Notes under the pieces: generated by a model | Told to the model about the DNA's origin: nothing | Databases searched by the model: none | What the model saw: only the letters and a program-made list of their open reading frames with translations | Assembly: GCA_037447655.1 (NCBI GenBank) | Contig: JBBHKE010000216.1 | Coordinates: forward strand, 87,001 to 151,000 | DNA: 64,000 nt | Origin: Zygnema cylindricum | Lineage: Eukaryota > Streptophyta > Zygnematophyceae > Zygnematales > Zygnemataceae | Direction: 5' to 3' | Shown: one piece after another, positions 43,755 to 53,849 of the stretch | How positions within the stretch are numbered: the first letter of the stretch is position 1 | Layout: each line of letters begins with the position of its first letter | Translations under genes and position numbers: made by a program

Positions 43755-43789
43755 CATTTTTAGTGGGAATTGAAAAGAAAGTAGACTAG
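42386..43789 (+). CDS. C2 gag C-terminus with zinc knuckle and ~300-aa charged tail
   Basis: An open frame of 467 codons. It starts within the UBN2-like gag end (KLPDEYENIIYRMQAM), passes an Arg/Asp-rich linker and a CCHC zinc knuckle CFFCREPGHYMEEC (about residue 110), then an acidic run. In an autonomous element protease and integrase would follow. Instead about 300 residues rich in Lys, Glu, Asn and Gly follow, including MGGNGFDITNGSDGIYGGV and NCKREIG, and end in a basic stretch (EEKRKRKNKRRGKKKK) before an (AT)n run encodes IYIYIY. A second, truncated copy of this family at 53389-53745 conserves the tail. The ATG used is internal to gag; the true start was upstream. The tail's function is unknown. 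Confidence 0.7.
43690..43748. repeat. (AT)n microsatellite in C2
   Basis: About 28 AT units directly after the basic tail codons and before the polypurine tract. Confidence 0.95.
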
Positions 43790-45061
43790 AAAATAAGGGG
43801 AGTGTTGAAATTTATGTATTTTCTAGGTCTGTATTGGAAAAATAAATAGAGTAAGTCAGCAAAGGGAACCTGCTTCTCGCTCAACTCTCTCCGGTCCCCA
43901 TACTTGTTGCAGTCACTGAAGACCAAAGAGAGAGCTAGAGCCATGAAGACCAGAGAGAGAGCTAGAGCCATGGCTGTCTAAAGAGGATAGACTAATTCGT
44001 AGTTTGTACCAAAATGGTTGTGATGGTTGCAGGATTTGATCCAAGTACATCCTACTACAGACGTTAGCTTTAGCCTATAGCTTAGAGTAAACGATGGCGT
44101 ATGTAGGGTACAATAGGAATTTATACATGGACAAGAAGAGAGTTCTAACAAACTAACAAATAACCAAAAACTGCTCTGAACCAGATTTGAACCGTGATCT
44201 GTGGTTATAATTGTAGACGTAAGCCTTAACCAAAAAGGCGTTATCGGAACAATACACGTGACGGGTTTCATAAATACATAAACATTAACGCAACAGCTAA
44301 TTAACAACAGACTAACCAAAAGGAGCAATTACTGCATGTACGCGAATCTGAACCGTGTAAAATATGTTTTGATCGGACAGCCGGCATTATAGCCGCCACG
44401 CGAAGTAAGCTTTTGGCGGCATACGGAGATAGCGTCACGCGGTGCCACGTGGCGCCACATTATTTGACATCGGAGAAGATGGGAGGAGGAACCATGGCTT
44501 CCGATTTGACAGGTGTCACCTTGTAGACCTTGTCGTACAATGGTCGTACAATAAGTACATCGCCTATTGTACCTTTTTGTACTATATAGTGTTCCTATTG
44601 GACTAGGGTTTAGTAGTAGGTAGTCATGAGTAGACAGACTAAGACTTAGTGATATTTCGGTACCTCTCTCTAAGAGAGCTTGTAACTATAAAGGTCATAT
44701 TTGACCAGCCATAACTTAATGCTCGGGTGAGCAAATTCAGTGATTCTTTTTGCTACGGACTCAGGGGCGTCCAAGCTACACAAGGGTGTAGTCGGTCAGA
44801 GTCTTTGCGTGCCAAGGTGGCACTTATTCAGTGGGAAAGTCAAAGTGGGGAATATTGTCCAAAACACATATTGAAGCTTTGCATTTTGTGGTGGAACTGA
44901 GCACACAGAAGGTCTTCTCTTCACAGGGGTGAAGGTATATTGGGGTTCTTATTGTCAAGGGATCATTTATTTGGGTTTATATCAACTTGGAGTCGGCACT
45001 ATCTAGATTAGCTTCTTTTGGATCTGCGAATTCTGTGGGCAATGGAGCCCATAGAATTTCA

Positions 45062-46420
45062 GACTTCATGCACCCCTTTCTTCATGTACCCCAGTTCATG
45101 CAGCAAAGATTTTACCAACATCAATTCTTTCACAGCAAAACAAGAGGCCATGTACTTAGTCTTAATAGTGGACTGAGCAACCACCTTTTGTTGCTTGTTA
45201 CTCTAACACCAAGCACCTTCCCCCACATACAATACACACCTAGAAGTGCATCTTCTTATAGGTGCATCTCCATAACTGACATCACTCTAAGTGGTGATGT
45301 CAGTGTGCTCCCCTCCCAAATGCAACCATAATTCCCTTGTTCCCTCTAGATATCTCATAACTCTCTTGCCTGCCTCGAAGTCTCTCTTTCTAAGATCATT
45401 AAGACTCCTACAGAGAACTCTAATGGTTGCGGTATGTCCAGCCTAGTACAATTCCTAAAGTAGATTAGACTTCCTACAACCTGCTTGTAAGGAATAGACT
45501 TCATAAACTGTCTTTCTTCGGGACTCATGTGATCATCTAGGATTATCACTCCATCTCTTACACTCCCATCACTTATTTTCTTCATGTCCATGGGAGTGGT
45601 ACAACTGTTTGCCTTTTCCATTTGGAATACCTCGAGCATATTCCCTATAGCTTCTTTCTGAGTAAGTCTGATAATCCTTTTTCCTATATCTCTTTTCATT
45701 TGTATCCCCAAGATATATCTTGCCTCTCGTAGATCCTTCATATCAAACCTGCTTCTAAGATCTTTCTTTAACTTATTGATACTTTCCCTAGATTAACTTA
45801 ACACTAGCAAATCATCCACATAAATTGCAATGAAAATAACACCATTCTCATCATCAAACTTATAAATAGAACTGTCAAAACTGATCCGGATATATCCCAG
45901 GCTGGTGAGAAACTCATCTAGTTTCTTATTCTATTGCCTAGGAGCCAGCTTTACTCCATAAAAAGACTTTATGAGTCTGCTGACCTTGCTCTCCTCACCT
46001 TCCTCTGTAGACCCTTGTGGTTGTCGTATGAAGATTTTTTCCTCTAGCTCACCATTGAGGAAGGCGGTCTTAATATCCATTTGGTGTATTTCTAGGTCTT
46101 TCGTTGCCGCTAGACTAAGTAGAATCCTTATTGATCGGAACCGAACCACAAGAGCAAAGGTCTCGTCATAATCTATCCTTTCTTTTTTAGTGAACCCATT
46201 TGCCACCAACTGAGCCATATATCTTTCAATAGTATTATCTGGGTTTAGTTTCAGTTTAAACACCAATTTGCACCCGATCGATTTATTGCTCGGAGGGTAG
46301 TCCACTAGTTCTTTGCTTCCACGATGGATGCCATCTCTTCATTTATGGCTCTAATCAATCTGTCTTTCTTCGGACTGTTTACTGCCTCCGAGTATGACTG
46401 ACGCTCATTTGGGTGTGATA
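45062..46420 (-). pseudogene. C2h reverse transcriptase and RNase H remnant
   Basis: Minus strand. RT: KLVFKLKLNPDNTIERYMAQ, DLEIHQMDIKTAFLNGELEE, catalytic AIYVDDLLVL near 45815, and KDLREARYILGIQMKRD. RNase H: SYGDAPIRRCTS, VAQSTIKTKYMASCFAVKELM near 45090-45290. Multiple stops and shifts. Confidence 0.85.
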
Positions 46421-46699
46421 GCTTAGTTACCTTGTGAGTGGCCTGTTTTTCCTAAATCCTTTTGCTGCTCCTTCTCTCCCCTTCAAACTCTGAAGCTAGG
46501 ATGGAAGGAAGTCTTCGATTTCTCCTTAATGTCTCATCGGCTCCCCTATCCATGGAAGCCGGTTCCGGTTCCTCCTCTTTTGTCTCCTCGAAGTCCATAG
46601 GAACATGTGAGGTTTTTGGTGAATCTCTTGTGTCTTAGATCTCCTTTGGATCTGCAATAGCTGCTTCACTCATGTCCCTTTTGGGAAAGACTGAGTCCT

Positions 46700-47545
46700 C
46701 CTCACCTTATAACGCAAGTCTGATTCTTATCTTCTTGGTATATTTAAAGGGGTCAAATGACTTCCCTTCATCCATGACAACTAGGTGTTTAACCAGAATG
46801 ATATCTCTCTTTGCGAAGGCATTGACTTTATATCCATTAACTTCCTCATAATATCCTATAAGGGATCCAGGTTTTCACTTAGCATCTAGTTTCCAGTTTT
46901 TCCTATCCGTGTCAAGAAACTTGGCTACCGAACACATTAAGGTGAGAGATATCTCCTTTCCTTCCAACCCATTTCGCATAAGGTGTCATTCCCTTTACAG
47001 CTGAGGTGAGGACTCTATTCTTAATGTAGTTGGCACGGTTCATGGCTTCTGCCCAAAATTTCTTTCATATTTTCTTGTCGGCCAACATACTGCATGCACT
47101 ATCTCCTAGTGTTCGGTTCAATCTTTTAGCTACCCCATTTTGTTCCGCGTTATATGGTATAGTTTTCTGGTGCTGAACTCCCTCATCTCTCAAGTATTCC
47201 TCAAACTGGATAGAGGTATATTCTCCCCCATTATCACTCATTATTCTCTTAATGGGGTTTCCATGCAACTTCTCACCCCATGCTTTATATTCTATAAAGT
47301 AAGTTTATGTTTTAAACTTTGTTTTTTGGAAGTAGACTCTAGAGTATCTAGACCAATCATCGGTTAATGTCAACATAAACCTCTTTCCTCCAACCGAAGG
47401 TACCTTTGCAGGTCCCCAGATATCTGTGTGGACCAGATGTAGTACTTTCTCACCTCTATATGTGGCGGCTTTAGGAAAGGGAAGTTTGTGAGCCTTACCT
47501 TGAGCACAGCCACTGCAATCATCCATCATTTCAATATCCCCAAAC
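46700..47545 (-). pseudogene. C2h integrase remnant
   Basis: Minus strand: zinc-binding CSGCAQGK, catalytic-core HTDIWGP (first Asp) and MSDNGGEYTS (second Asp), QHQKTIPYNAEQNGVAKRLNRT, then KNWKLDAK and GYYEEVNGYKV. The HHCC first part (HKRLGNVHFDRLREM) lies just upstream at about 47600. At least three stops. Confidence 0.88.
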
Positions 47546-48045
47546 TAAATGCCTTCTAGTACCCCAAGCTTTTTCATTTCCCTCAACCTATCAAAATGCA
47601 CATTCCCCAATCGCTTATGCGAAATCATCAACTTTGGAACACCAACATAGTAAGCATTCTTCTTTACATTACTCAGGTTAAACCTAAACATTCTTTGGCT
47701 ACCCTTATCTGCCATGATGTAAACTTCATCCCTATACTTAGCTGTAAAGGCTCCCTTTCTAATGTAGGTATCAAACTCTCTATCATTTAACACAGATGTA
47801 GAGACAAGGTTTTTCTTCAGTTGAGGAATGTAAAGTACATTTGACAAGGTGAGTATAAAAGTCTTTCCCTCCACTAAGACTTTCAGATCTACTGATCCCA
47901 CTAGATCTGTTATAACCACTCTCCCATCCCCATACTCTATCTCTACAGTAGGGATTTTTCTTAGCTGACTTAAGAGATGTTTATCACGACACATATGCAT
48001 GGATGCACTTGAGTCGATATTCCATCCTTCTTGTGGAGCTTCCCG
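47546..48045 (-). pseudogene. C2h protease and integrase N-terminus remnant
   Basis: Minus strand: WNIDSSASMHMC near 48010 corresponds to the Copia aspartic protease DSGAS/T site with Ser in place of Gly. It is followed by VLYIPQLKKNLVSTSVL and the pre-integrase HKRLGNVHFDRL. This open stretch (48000-47545) is one of the longest surviving in the element. Confidence 0.82.
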
Positions 48046-49151
48046 AATTGCTCCAAGAGCACACTTCTGTTTTTGAGGGATCTCCTACTCTTCCAAACTC
48101 TCGTTAAGAAGAAGCTCCCCATCCTCCTCCTCAAAGGACTCATCCTCGGTCTCTCCTCTTACTTTTGTGACCACAAGTGCCTTCTTCTTCCCTCCAGAAG
48201 AAGAACCTCTTGGAGCCTCGGCTTTGACAGCTTGACAGAATCTGCTATGAAGTGTCCCGGCTTCTTGCAAAAATGACAAAGGCCATTTGGAGGCCTCGGT
48301 CCTCCAGACTGATCTCTTTCCCCTTTTTATGGTTTCTTCGGGTCCTTCCCCCATCGGTCCCCTCCTGCAGCTAAAGCTTGAATGCTCTTTCCTCCTCTCT
48401 TAATCTCCATGGTGTTTTCCTGCACAAGTATCATTCGAACCACTGTATTCCACTTCTATAAACTATCAGTCATTTCCAGTACTCGGTACACTATGTTATC
48501 GTACTCGTCTGGTAACTTCAAAATGAGAGTATTGACTTTCATTTTCATTGTACCTGTCCATCCGGCACTTTCCATCTCCATATACAAACAAAAAAGATCA
48601 TTACAATAATCTAACATCTTTTCTCCTTTGTAAGTGTAACTCACTAGCTTTTGCTCAGCCAACTGGAGCTCCTAAATAGTACTGGCTCTATAGATCTCCA
48701 CCAAACTCACCCGCAACTCCTCGACCTTGTAAATGTGAAGGTGAGGGGTGGCCAAAGCATGAGTGAAGTACCTCAGAATGAAGTTCTTGGCAGCCATGTT
48801 TACGTCTTCCCACATTTGAGTATCGTTCCCAATGGCTTTCACGGCCGCCGCTCCCGGTGCTATGGCAATAGGACTGAGGGGTGTCTCCTTCTCTTTGCCC
48901 TTTTTTGACACACTGTTGTCCCCATCATCTGCCTCCTCCGCTGCAGCAGTCGCTGCTGTAGGAAACCTTACTCCTCCAAATCCTGGTGGAGTTCCCGAAG
49001 GTGGACGTTTCACTTGTCCATTGACGATACCCCAGTATCGTTTTTCGCACAAAGCCCCCATCATCATGGCTTCCCAATAGATGAACCCAGATCCATAGAA
49101 GGAGGGCACCCCAGAGGGTGGGCTCATGACCTGCAATTCTGTGTCCTCCAT
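48046..49151 (-). pseudogene. C2h gag remnant
   Basis: Minus strand. The ATG at 49151 lies inside the LTR and reads MEDTELQVMSPPSGVP through the primer site. GSGFIYWEAMMMGALCEKRYWG and the body to 48672 follow, then in another frame YTYKGEKMLDYCNDLFCLYM and KLPDEYDNIVYR (48660-48460), and a zinc knuckle CHFCKKPGHFIADS with the last Cys changed to Ser. Frameshifts and stops break it. It is homologous to C2 gag. Confidence 0.82.
49117..49131 (-). promoter_or_regulatory. Primer binding site of C2h (tRNA-iMet anticodon-loop type)
   Basis: The minus strand reads GGTCATGAGCCCACC, two mismatches from GGTTATGGGCCCACC, immediately next to the LTR end TTGCA. Confidence 0.75.
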
Positions 49152-49915
49152 TGGACTACAGAATTCAAAAAGCCTCTAGATAGTTTTTAACTAGCCCAAT
49201 TCAAGCCACAACCACTGCTTCCCAAGAAGGCAAACTGATAGTCTCACCCAATCTTTATGCAGCGTGGACTCCTCTGAGTCCGTATCAAAAAGAATCACTA
49301 AAAACGGCCAACCAGCCGATAAGTTATGTGGTGGCAAAGATGCCTATTTTATACAAACCCTCAAGGGGAGAGGTGACTGTATCTCAAAAACACTAAGTCC
49401 TAAATCTTTCTAATAACTCCTATCTACTAAGGTACAGACCAATCACATTACTGCACCGTAAAGAAAATTACTATTGCCAGTGTATCTTTTGTACGACCAA
49501 TGTACGACAAGGCCATTACGTGGATGCGTGCCCCCTTTTTACTCGTCCATAAGTTCCTCCGAATTCCCGCGACCAAATGTCATCTCTCCACGTGGAGCCA
49601 GGTCATGCCATGTCACAAAAAGCAAAAGTGACCACTCCGGGATCTCGGCGACGATGTGCGCCGTTGGATAACATCCAAAATGAAATCTTAGCCGTCATAA
49701 ATACTTGCACGATATTTATTTCGCTAACAAACCAAAATGCGCGGTATCCATTTCGAAACCCTACCGTACTCCGTACTTTACAAAACTGTATCTATGCACG
49801 TCGTATATATTTTTAGTTAAATGAACTAGTTCGCTCATAATGTGTTTTTTATTTTAGCTAATTTAACTTAATTAAGACCTAGAAAATACCGCCCCTAAAT
49901 CTAGTGATTTCAATA
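49132..49915 (-). repeat. 5' LTR of C2h
   Basis: 784 bp, homologous to 39247-40255 at both ends but shorter in the middle. The terminal CAATA is changed from CAACA. Confidence 0.8.
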
Positions 49916-50430
49916 TATGCATCTATCTTTTGATCAGCCATTGTTGTTGCTGAATAACACCACTCCGGTACCTCTCTATGACGGCATTCCACAAATCCGA
50001 TGCCCTTTCTACCTGCAACTTACAAATGAAGAGATGCAAGTTCTTGAGTAAGATGGCGGAGAATGAAGTGTTTTGCCGCCATATTGTTGTAGTATCAACA
50101 TCATTCTCTTCATTCCTTTGAATAGGTGACATGAACATTGAACCGGTTGTCATAGGGGTTGCTATTTGTGTAACTGTCTCTTTGTCTTTCCCTTTTTCCA
50201 TCACAATGCTCTTCGCATCCTCTGAATCCTCCGGTGGAGCTGGATCTACTTGTCTCTTAAACCTGTTTCCTCCAAACCCTAGAGGAATTTGCTGAACTAG
50301 ATTGACGCCTCACTCGTCCACTCACTACCCCCAAAAACCTTTTTTCACATAGAGCTTTGTCATCATACTCTCCCAGTATATGAAGCCAGTTCCATTAAAG
50401 ATGGGCACCCTAGAGGGTAGGCTCATAACC
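49916..50430 (-). pseudogene. C3 gag remnant
   Basis: Minus strand from the primer site (GGTTATGAGCCTACC, 50430 downwards): QVMSLPSRVPIFNGTGFIYWESMMTKLY, stops, then MEKGKDKETVTQIATPMTTG and KLQVERASDLWNAVIERYRSG to 49923. The rest of gag is missing where C2h is inserted. Confidence 0.8.
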
Positions 50431-51452
50431 TGCAACTCTGAGACCTCCATTGGTCCTCAAAGTAGGTAGCTCACACGAAGCCCCTAGGATAACCCTGACC
50501 CCTTTATGTTTCAACAAGAATAGCTGCCACCTTGGCTGAGAAAATCTTTGACCACCTTCACCCTTGTGAAGACAAGACTCCCCTAAGTGGATAGCAAAAA
50601 GAATCTTCGAATTTGCTCCTTTGAGCAGTAAATTATTACAGGTCAAAGATGACATATTTGTACATAAGCATTCTGGGAGAGAGGCTGCCTACCTCAGATT
50701 TTACTAAGTCTAAAACCCCCCTCTAATCCCTCTACTACTAGCGCACGACACCAATCAAAACAGTGTTTTGTATAGAAAGGTATTGGTGCCGAAGTACTTT
50801 TTGTACGCCCATTGGACGACATGGCCAAAGAGGTGACGCCTGCCACAACCTGACTCGCTCTAAAATTATCCGGAGATGCCGCAAGCAAATGAGATGTTGC
50901 CAAGTGTCCCTTGGTGTTGTGGTGACCAAAAACCACCAAAACGTCCTCTCCATGATATCGACTCCTGTCATGGCTGTCCGATTATAACCGGCTTTTAACT
51001 TTGTCCGTCGAAACAAATGTGCGGTATATTTGTTTCGTGCGGTACTCTAATTCGTACTATACATAACCAATTCTATGTTCTGCGAATCTGTTTATTCTAT
51101 TAAATGAAATTCTTAACTTGTTTGTGTTTAAGTAGTTATCGTACCCTATATATATCAGCACTGGTCCTAAACTATAGGACAAAGCTAACGGCTACTTTGA
51201 CGATCAACATGTACCAAGAACAAATCTTGGGTCCGTCAATCCTTTTGGTAAATCTACCTAGAGTCGGATGTCTGTCTCTCTAGGAAGCCTTAGGCAGCAA
51301 TGGCTCTAGCTCCCTCTCTAGCCTTCAATGACTACGGCAAATGTGGGGGCTTGAAAAAGGAGTTAGAGGCAGACTGCCTCTGTTATTTTCTTGTCTTTGG
51401 TTTACAAGTTTTAAACCTAGAAAATACCTAAAATAAAACATTAATTTTTACA
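50431..51452 (-). repeat. 5' LTR of C3
   Basis: 1022 bp, TGCAACTCTGAG...TTTTTACA on plus. The gag ATG (MEVSEL) lies inside it at its primer-site end. Antisense tRNA-like T-arm (CCAAGAACAAATCTTGG) at about 51205-51235. Confidence 0.85.
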
Positions 51453-51923
51453 TGCTCCGGCTAGATCCTCGGAAGGATCAGGTTGTGTTTCTTCTCGATA
51501 ACGATGTCCCAAAGTTTTTTTTGGTGTGAATGCTCCTCGAATGTATCTCTTCCAAATTGCATAATTGGAATGCGTGAAGACAATGGTCTTATTAAACACT
51601 TTAAGATCATCATCGTCGCTCTCCTCCTTTTCCTCATAAAGTTTAGATTTCCCCTTTTTTCTTTATTTTTTTTGAGTTGTGTGAATCTCCACTTACACCT
51701 CCATCTCATCATCTCCTTGTGTTTTGAGAAACTCTTGGAAGCGTTCAAACATTCCCTCGTCCATCTTAAAATTTTCTCCCCCATTCGTCAAACTCATCAT
51801 ATTGTGTCCTTGTAATTCCTCCTCCACTAACTCCCCCACTAGCTCCTCCACTAGGTTCCGCTGGGGATTTCCCTTTCTCCGCCATACCGACAAGCGTTGC
51901 CAATTACCCGCTTTGATACCAAT
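51453..51923 (-). pseudogene. C5 Copia gag start and conventional primer site
   Basis: The minus strand reads TGGTATCAAAGCGGG from 51921, nearly identical to the usual plant Copia primer site for the initiator tRNA-Met 3' end (TGGTATCAGAGC). The gag ATG is at 51885 (MAEKGKSPAEPSGG). Frame shifts lead to MSLTNGGENFKMDEGMFERF and then KVFNKTIVFTHSNYAIWKRYIR before the C3 LTR cuts in. The continuation is at 32095 and below. Confidence 0.72.
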
Positions 51924-52238
51924 TGATAGAAAACAAACCAAACAAAGTATACACAACACAGAAAGTGTTCCTCCAAAATTTAATGTATTAAATACAACCA
52001 AAGTACAAATCTCCTTTAGTTGCTGATCTTTCTACGCCTCCATAATAATATACGCCTCCAAAAAGAAAACTCTACCACTAAGTCACAACAAATATAAATG
52101 TACACAGCTAGAAACACGTAAGAGTCAACGAGGCGAAAATATACAACTCAAAAAGGTAGCTTTCTTGAATTAGTTGACTAACAATAAAAGTAAACCACCA
52201 ACCAACTTAATCAACACTGAACGACTAGAACTTACGTG
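51924..52238 (-). repeat. C5 5' LTR, truncated
   Basis: Starts TGATAGAAAAC on plus (LTR end ...TCTATCA on minus), two bases from the primer site. It is cut at 52238 by the next C2-family copy. It is not similar to the C1 LTR. Confidence 0.55.
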
Positions 52239-53849
52239 TGAAATTCTATGTGCTCCATTGTTCCAAATAATTCGCAGATCTAAAAAAGCTAATCTAAACA
52301 GTGCCGACTTCAAGTTTATATGAACCCAAATGATTGACCCCTTGACAATCAGAACCCCATTATAGCTTCACCCGTGTGAAATAAGACTTTCTGTGTGCTC
52401 AGTTCCACCACAGAATGCAAAATTAGAATATGAGTTTTGGATACATTCACCCACTTTGAATTTCCCTTAGAATTACAGCCACATTGGTACGCAAAAACTC
52501 TGACCGACTACACCCCTGTGTAGCGTGGACTCCACTAAGTCCGCAAAAAACAAAATCACTAAAAATGGTCACCTGAGTTAATAGTTATGGTTGGCCAAAG
52601 TTTTCCTTTTATACAAGATGCTCTTTGGGAGAGACGGCTACCTACCAGAAAAATTCTAAGTCCTAAAACCCCTCTCTAAGCCCCCTAGTACTGATGTACA
52701 CACAAATTAGAAGACTCTACCGTACAAGAAAGTACAGGTGCGGGAGTACTTTCTGTACGGTCCATGTACGACATCGCCATAATGCGACATTTGTCATATC
52801 CGGATTTGATATCTTCTGCTCCGGAGATTTCGTAAACCCGTATGATGTTCCCACGTGTAATCTGGAGTGGCGGCGTCCGCAAACCACCAAATTGTCCTTT
52901 CTGCGAAGCCGACGCTATTCACGGACGTCGGATTGAATCGACTTTTAATACAGACCGTCAAAACAAATGCTCGTAGTAGTTGTTTCGTCCGGTACTTAAA
53001 GTACAACTGTTTCTATACCATATAAACTGTAATCCAGTTTTATGAAAAACCCTACGAGTAACTATATAAATATCTATCAAACCCTCTACATGGTAGCACT
53101 AGTCCTAGACTTAACGGACAAAGTTAACGGCTACGGGTGGTTTGACGAAAGGTACCAGGATCAAATCCTGGGTCTGTCAAATACCTTTTTGGTAAACCTA
53201 TCATTATCTACTCTTATCTCAGGCAGCCATGACTTTAGCTCCCTTTCCAGCCTTCAGTGACTATAACAAGTGAGGGGGCTTGGAGAAGGGAGTCACAGGC
53301 AAACTGCCTCTGCTCTTTTTCTATCCTACTATAGACTTAGAAAATACTCAAATATCAACACTCCCCTTATTTTCTAGTCTATTTTCCTTTAAACTCCCAC
53401 AAACAAATAAACAAACGCCCCCTCCTCCCTTTTTTTTTCCTTTTTCTTTTTCCTTTCATAAAACTTTAAGAAAATACTCTCGTATTTAAAATAGTGCATT
53501 AGATGAACCAAAATAATAATTGCTTCGCACATTTTATTTAGCATCCCACTCTTCATAAATCCGAGCAAAAAAATTTTCCACCTCATCTCGTTTCCATACA
53601 CACTTAATCCAATTTCCCTCTTGCAATTCAAAGAGCCAGCCCCATCTCCAATCTGCAACACACACCCAAATGTTAACCATTTTACAGGCACACCCTCATA
53701 AATGGCATCACTCCCATTAGTGATGTCAAAACCATTACCCCCCAAATTTTCCCAAAAAACAAGCGTCCCACTAAGTTCCTCATAAGATCTACGTCTTCCG
53801 TACTCATATTTTTATCCATGATACTCACCCTATTTTTTGAACTTTCCAC
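52239..53849 (-). mobile_element. Truncated C2-family element (3' LTR plus tail region)
   Basis: LTR 52239-53360 (TGAAATTCTATG...ATATCAACA on plus) is the reverse of the C2 LTR. A polypurine tract (CTCCCCTTATTTT) and the C2-type tail follow, with an open stretch 53745-53389 matching the C2 tail residue by residue in places (MGGNGFDITNGSD, NCKREIG). Similarity stops at about 53849. No pol is found between tail and LTR, confirming that the gag-plus-tail layout is a family property. A T-arm-like CCAGGATCAAATCCTGG lies at 53155-53171. Confidence 0.8.

Larger units (their letters stand above)
40513..45061 (+). mobile_element. C2: complete LTR retrotransposon with gag and a novel tail but no pol
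   Basis: LTRs 40513-41743 (1231 bp) and 43803-45061 (1259 bp) start TGTTGAAATTTATG and end ATAGAATTTCA. The 28-bp length difference is a tandem duplication in the 3' LTR near 43917-43970. A perfect 5-bp target duplication GACTT flanks it (40508-40512 and 45062-45066). The primer site GGTTATGGGCCCACCA is at 41744-41759, and the polypurine tract AAATAAGGGGAG precedes 43803. The 2059-bp interior has gag, a CCHC knuckle and a long charged tail, with no protease, integrase, RT or RNase H. The LTRs differ only at scattered bases, so insertion was fairly recent. Confidence 0.92.
39247..49915 (-). mobile_element. Copia element C2h (full gag-pol layout) interrupted by C2
   Basis: 3' LTR 39247-40255 (1009 bp) and 5' LTR 49132-49915 (784 bp, lacking the tRNA-like segment), both starting TGCAATTCTGTGTCC on the plus strand. 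The interior reads, on minus: primer site, gag, protease, integrase, RT, RNase H, then polypurine tract at 40256. C2 (40513-45061) sits in RNase H. Many stops and frameshifts make it inactive. Its LTR start (TGTTGAAATT) and gag start resemble C2, so it represents the kind of element that could have mobilised C2. Confidence 0.82.
32096..51452 (-). mobile_element. Copia element C3 with nested insertions (outer element)
   Basis: LTRs at 32096-33116 (1021 bp; left end mutated from TG to TA) and 50431-51452 (1022 bp) are homologous along their length. Internal pieces on the minus strand: primer site and gag (50430-49916), integrase (39241-38703), RT/RNase H (34985-33117) and polypurine tract (33117-33129 as CTCCCCTTATTTT). 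C4 (34986-38702) and C2h (39247-49915) interrupt it. Gag C-terminus, protease and the start of integrase are absent around the C2h insertion, so there is also a deletion. No clear target duplication was found. Confidence 0.8.

Noticed and set aside
24935-44245. Functional tRNA genes
   Set aside because: The LTR modules have D- or T-arm signatures but no pairing acceptor stem, and their T-stems are decayed. I call them tRNA-like only.
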